DNA of 7,539 nucleotides from Planctomycetaceae bacterium (GTDB lineage: Bacteria > Planctomycetota > Planctomycetia > Pirellulales > UBA1268). A program made the position numbers and the translations under genes. Shown here piece after piece: positions 6,501-7,539 of this stretch. A model generated the notes under the pieces. It saw only the letters and a list, made by a program, of their open reading frames with translations. It did no database searches and was not told where the DNA came from. The stretch spans positions 1-7,539 of the forward strand of contig PKCL01000278.1 of the NCBI GenBank assembly GCA_002862165.1, given 5' to 3'. Every line of letters begins with the position of its first letter. Positions within the stretch are counted from its first letter, which is position 1.

Positions 6501-7539
6501 CCTTTGGTTCAAGATCCTGTATTACCACCACAAGAAAATCCTGTACAAAGCCAGCCAATCTTTACAGTTGATTTTGAAAATAGTGGAGCAGGCATCTATA
6601 CACGCGATCAGCTTCGTGCAGACTGGAATACACCGGCTTGGTCACAGGGTGTCGATGAAGAGCGAGTGTCACTTGTGGAGCAGGAATCAGGTAGCACCGT
6701 TCTGGCTGTTGAATACCCTGCCGGGGAATATGGCACGAGAGAAACGGGGGCCCAATGGAAACTGGATTTTGACGCATCATATACCAGTGTTGAACTGAGT
6801 TATGACATGCAGTTTGCAGAAGGTTTTGACTTTGTAAAAGGTGGCAAGCTGCCAGGTCTCTTCGGTGGGGAGGGAAATACAGGAGGAGGAATACCAACCG
6901 GAATGGACGGTTTTTCAGCCCGCATGATGTGGCGTGGAAACGGTCGTGTTGTTCAGTATGTCTACTACCCAGACCAGCCAGAGCACTTTGGGCACGACAT
7001 GCCATGGACAGATCCAGTGACTGGCGAGGACCTTATGTTTGTTCCCGGTACGTGGCACAACGTGGTTCATCAATTGAAACTCAATACGCCTGGGGAAAGG
7101 AACGGTGTCTTACGGACGTACTTTGATGGACAGCTTGCTCTTGAAGTAGAGGGTCTTCGTTTTCGCGACACCACAGATTTTGCAATTGATGGAATGTACT
7201 TCAGCACCTTCTTCGGTGGAGGGAGTGATTCGTGGTCAACAACTGCGGATGAGACGATTTATTTTGACAACTTCAGAATTTCAGAAATCACATTCGAGAA
7301 CCAACCCCAACCAGTCGTGCCACCTGAGTTAGCTCCTGAACCAGTACCAAGTCCTAACCCAACGCTACCAAGCGTAGGTGACCAGCCTCTTCCAACAACT
7401 GAGGTATCCCTAGCACTTGCTGAGGCAATAGCAGATGGTCGTATCCTTGCTTCTCCTGCGGTTGGTGATGCAGTTCCTCATCGTTTTGATGGCACTCCAC
7501 TGCAGCCTTTGACAACATCAAGCTTCAATCAGGCAGTCC
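3567..7539 (+). CDS. Giant modular polysaccharide-degrading protein: LEPR-like motif, DUF1996, GH26-like, Ig-like, PL14-like; 3' end outside window
   Basis: One open frame of 1324 codons runs to the window edge without a stop. The start ATG is the only one possible after the upstream in-frame TGA at 3501. Order of parts (residues): short N-terminus with a modest hydrophobic stretch (WIWIRLLLGVSG) and the planctomycete-type motif LEQRMLLS (34-41); DUF1996 (about 120-345); a Pro/Arg-rich linker (about 385-450); a TIM barrel like glycoside hydrolase family 26 (about 455-795); an acidic Pro-rich linker (805-850); an Ig-like beta domain (850-958); three PEPAPT/S repeats (960-977); a polysaccharide-lyase-14-like jelly roll (about 998-1240); a Pro-rich linker and an unassigned tail. 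No cysteine occurs in the visible 1324 residues. The protein is probably exported and acts on a complex, perhaps uronate-rich, polysaccharide; the substrate cannot be read from sequence. A possible terminator and a 262-base gap separate it from the thrS operon. The domain calls are pattern recognition: strong for DUF1996 and PL14, good for GH26. Confidence 0.93.
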   Translation, partial: MSNWIWIRLLLGVSGRYNRHRGTVALSSLGTEQLEQRMLLSVTSGSEFLGTEILHAAPMPASMEISMQMTDQVVSPLPAGSAVPITWGQGLSDSGQPSAWDITGMPLGEFHSQLNFAKRDTIDPLLAPGNPDFWHAHDFFVNPSVHENSTLESLMQAGASAADPANNLSVYWVPSLLNTTSNAFVTPRDSSIAYYAVQKPLEPSKIVDMPAGLSIIAGSAMPTERQSTAVMFWNYIGTSTQFDHIPQGEEWQDLPLQAVVMFPQFWDGTSLTGTNFKDHMAYDRGGDGGPSSHPYLLPELQLQIHYGRIPQDATLVLSSDSMTADHPDYAPGWSMHADFIHTPWPEQDAEGNLYDGFVRRVNDNLRWPTVAGTDGNAARQNPMGLEQPFTPAPIVLSPTLPGMNSQPESDQPQADVPRELPIMGPHYPGIRTRRPLLPPRPLLVLQPRSPSLENLDDGQTVMIVGQTFQDEYIDFIHGTGLVPSGSSHYSTFYLGQIEQGDDSPNAEFLDYARNNDLGDYAMVALSFKDNTSAGGYGQMINQNASDYDPNAIWDALNDIRNGAWDSQIDSFAQIMADRADTQFLLRVGYEVSLLLFAYNGDQYVVDWLDEKASAGVNVFENPDMFPELDRSAYVDAYNHIVDRIESQASNVEFGFHPVRGYNDTRWLYPGEENVDWVGFSVFNNDVGMEVNGTFNAEGLRLDPNLEQSMDFAQLQGHEIVIAEATAQNPAASDPDLFIDYLDRLDDVVQHYDVAALTYINSDWPAHGWGPEWGDSRVEMNPQVKAFFLDTFGDGTRYLYSGTTDDLIDLPDPTDDQPIAPQPESPAPAPVPDDSTPSPIDTPTNPVDALPQLAFSLDWPGPDIWMVVDRTNALFGYAENIAAISSMSATIQNLDTGLYLRRDGSFGIAESFNIEINRNNGHWSLLHTPVAGGTYRLVVTAASADGTTQSQTTTFNVYGVPEPAPTPEPAPTPEPAPSDPLVQDPVLPPQENPVQSQPIFTVDFENSGAGIYTRDQLRADWNTPAWSQGVDEERVSLVEQESGSTVLAVEYPAGEYGTRETGAQWKLDFDASYTSVELSYDMQFAEGFDFVKGGKLPGLFGGEGNTGGGIPTGMDGFSARMMWRGNGRVVQYVYYPDQPEHFGHDMPWTDPVTGEDLMFVPGTWHNVVHQLKLNTPGERNGVLRTYFDGQLALEVEGLRFRDTTDFAIDGMYFSTFFGGGSDSWSTTADETIYFDNFRISEITFENQPQPVVPPELAPEPVPSPNPTLPSVGDQPLPTTEVSLALAEAIADGRILASPAVGDAVPHRFDGTPLQPLTTSSFNQAV
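3666..3689 (+). other. LEPR-XLL-like N-terminal motif (LEQRMLLS)
   Basis: Residues 34-41 match the short motif (usually L-E-P-R-x-L-L-S) found near the N-terminus of many large exported planctomycete proteins, just after a basic stretch (RYNRHRG here). The usual Pro is Gln. Its role in export or surface anchoring is inferred in the family, not proven. A classical Sec signal with a clear cleavage site is not obvious. Confidence 0.75.
3924..4601 (+). other. DUF1996 domain of the modular enzyme
   Basis: Residues about 120-345. Recognised from a run of family landmarks in the right order: DPLLAPGNPDFWHAHDFF (an HxH pair, His135 and His137), SVYWVPSLL, YYAVQKP, MPAGLSIIAGS, VVMFPQFWDGTSL followed by DHMAY, SSHPYLLPELQLQIHYG, and GWSMHADFI near the end. 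Fungal members are secreted and often joined to WSC or carbohydrate-binding domains. The function is not established. The conserved His/Asp residues (135, 137, 138, 279, 293, 336, 338) suggest a metal or sugar site, which is inference. The Cys pairs common in fungal versions are absent. Confidence 0.85.
4929..5951 (+). other. GH26-like TIM-barrel domain of the modular enzyme
   Basis: Residues about 455-795. The segment has the alternating pattern of a clan GH-A barrel. TQFLLRVGYEVS places Glu590 at the end of a strand, as the acid/base of family 26. Then come AYVDAYNHIVDRI, VEFGFHPVRGYNDTRWLYPG and VDWVGFSVFNN. HEIVIAEATAQ places Glu723 as the likely nucleophile, followed by LTYINSDWPAHGWGPEWGD. 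Family 26 contains beta-mannanases, beta-1,3-xylanases and related endo-enzymes. The typical H-E of the acid/base motif is Y-E here, so the substrate may differ. Assignment to family 26 rather than another clan A family is likely but not certain. Confidence 0.72.
6114..6440 (+). other. Ig-like beta-sandwich domain of the modular enzyme
   Basis: Residues about 850-958, between two Pro-rich linkers. It ends in strands typical of bacterial Ig-like modules: NIEINRNNGHWSLLHTPVAG, GTYRLVVTAASADG, TQSQTTTFNVYG. Such domains usually act as spacers or help bind sugars in exported enzymes. No specific family is recognised. Confidence 0.55.
6444..6497 (+). repeat. Three 18-base tandem repeats encoding PEPAPT linker
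   Basis: Units at 6444-6461 and 6462-6479 are identical (CCTGAACCAGCGCCGACG); the third, 6480-6497, is diverged at its end and encodes PEPAPS. The unit is a multiple of three, so copy-number changes would only alter linker length between the Ig-like and lyase domains. Confidence 0.95.
6558..7286 (+). other. Polysaccharide lyase family 14-like domain of the modular enzyme
   Basis: Residues about 998-1240, a beta-jelly-roll lyase fold. Landmarks: VELSYDMQFAEGFDFVKGGK then LPGLFGG, PTGMDGFSARMMWRGNG, VQYVYYPDQP, FVPGTWHNVVHQLKLNTPG, GVLRTYFDGQLALEVEGLRF, IDGMYFSTFFGGG and ETIYFDNFRIS. The spacing of Lys1094, Ser1117-x-Arg1119 and Tyr1131-x-Tyr1133 matches the catalytic set known from the Chlorella-virus PL14 alginate/glucuronate lyase. 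The domain therefore looks catalytically competent. Family 14 enzymes cut uronate polymers such as alginate and glucuronan by beta-elimination; which one is used here is unknown. Confidence 0.85.

Noticed and set aside
6562..7005. 147-residue minus-strand frame opposite the lyase domain
   Set aside because: The plus strand carries an intact PL14-like pattern here; the minus frame has no recognisable motif.
1..7539. CRISPR arrays, insertion sequences, tRNA or rRNA genes
   Set aside because: No regularly spaced repeats, transposase-like frames, terminal inverted repeats or tRNA cloverleaf seen on either strand.

Overview
The window looks like chromosomal DNA from a planctomycete, probably a marine member of the Pirellulales. 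The evidence is an LEPR-type N-terminal motif (here QLEQRMLLS) on a very large modular polysaccharide-degrading protein, and a small stand-alone LigD-phosphoesterase-like protein next to thrS. Base composition is mid-range. All supported genes are on the + strand. The taxonomic call is inference; no rRNA or tRNA gene is present to fix it.

Layout. Positions 1-774 hold the 3' part of a ClC-type chloride channel/antiporter gene with two C-terminal CBS domains; its start lies outside the window. A 101-base leader (775-875) follows, rich in mutually exclusive base-pairing options that involve the thrS ribosome binding site. Positions 876-2915 are a complete thrS (threonyl-tRNA synthetase) with intact editing and catalytic zinc sites. 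Only 8 bases later comes a 126-residue protein (2924-3304) that resembles the 3'-phosphoesterase domain of the bacterial NHEJ ligase LigD. A 262-base gap (3305-3566) holds a possible AT-rich terminator and no convincing gene.

From 3567 to the right edge, one uninterrupted reading frame (1324 codons visible, no stop reached) encodes a secreted-type modular protein. In order it contains the LEPR-like motif, a DUF1996 domain (best known from fungi), a TIM-barrel domain resembling glycoside hydrolase family 26, a Pro-rich linker, an Ig-like beta domain, a PEPAPT tandem-repeat linker, a polysaccharide-lyase-14-like domain with all expected catalytic residues, and another Pro-rich linker leading to an unfinished C-terminus.

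How the genes fit together. The left half is housekeeping: ion transport, then translation, with thrS and the small gene almost certainly one transcript. The right half is a separate unit devoted to a complex, probably uronate-containing polysaccharide. It pairs a hydrolase-like and a lyase-like module in one chain, which is the most interesting content of the window.
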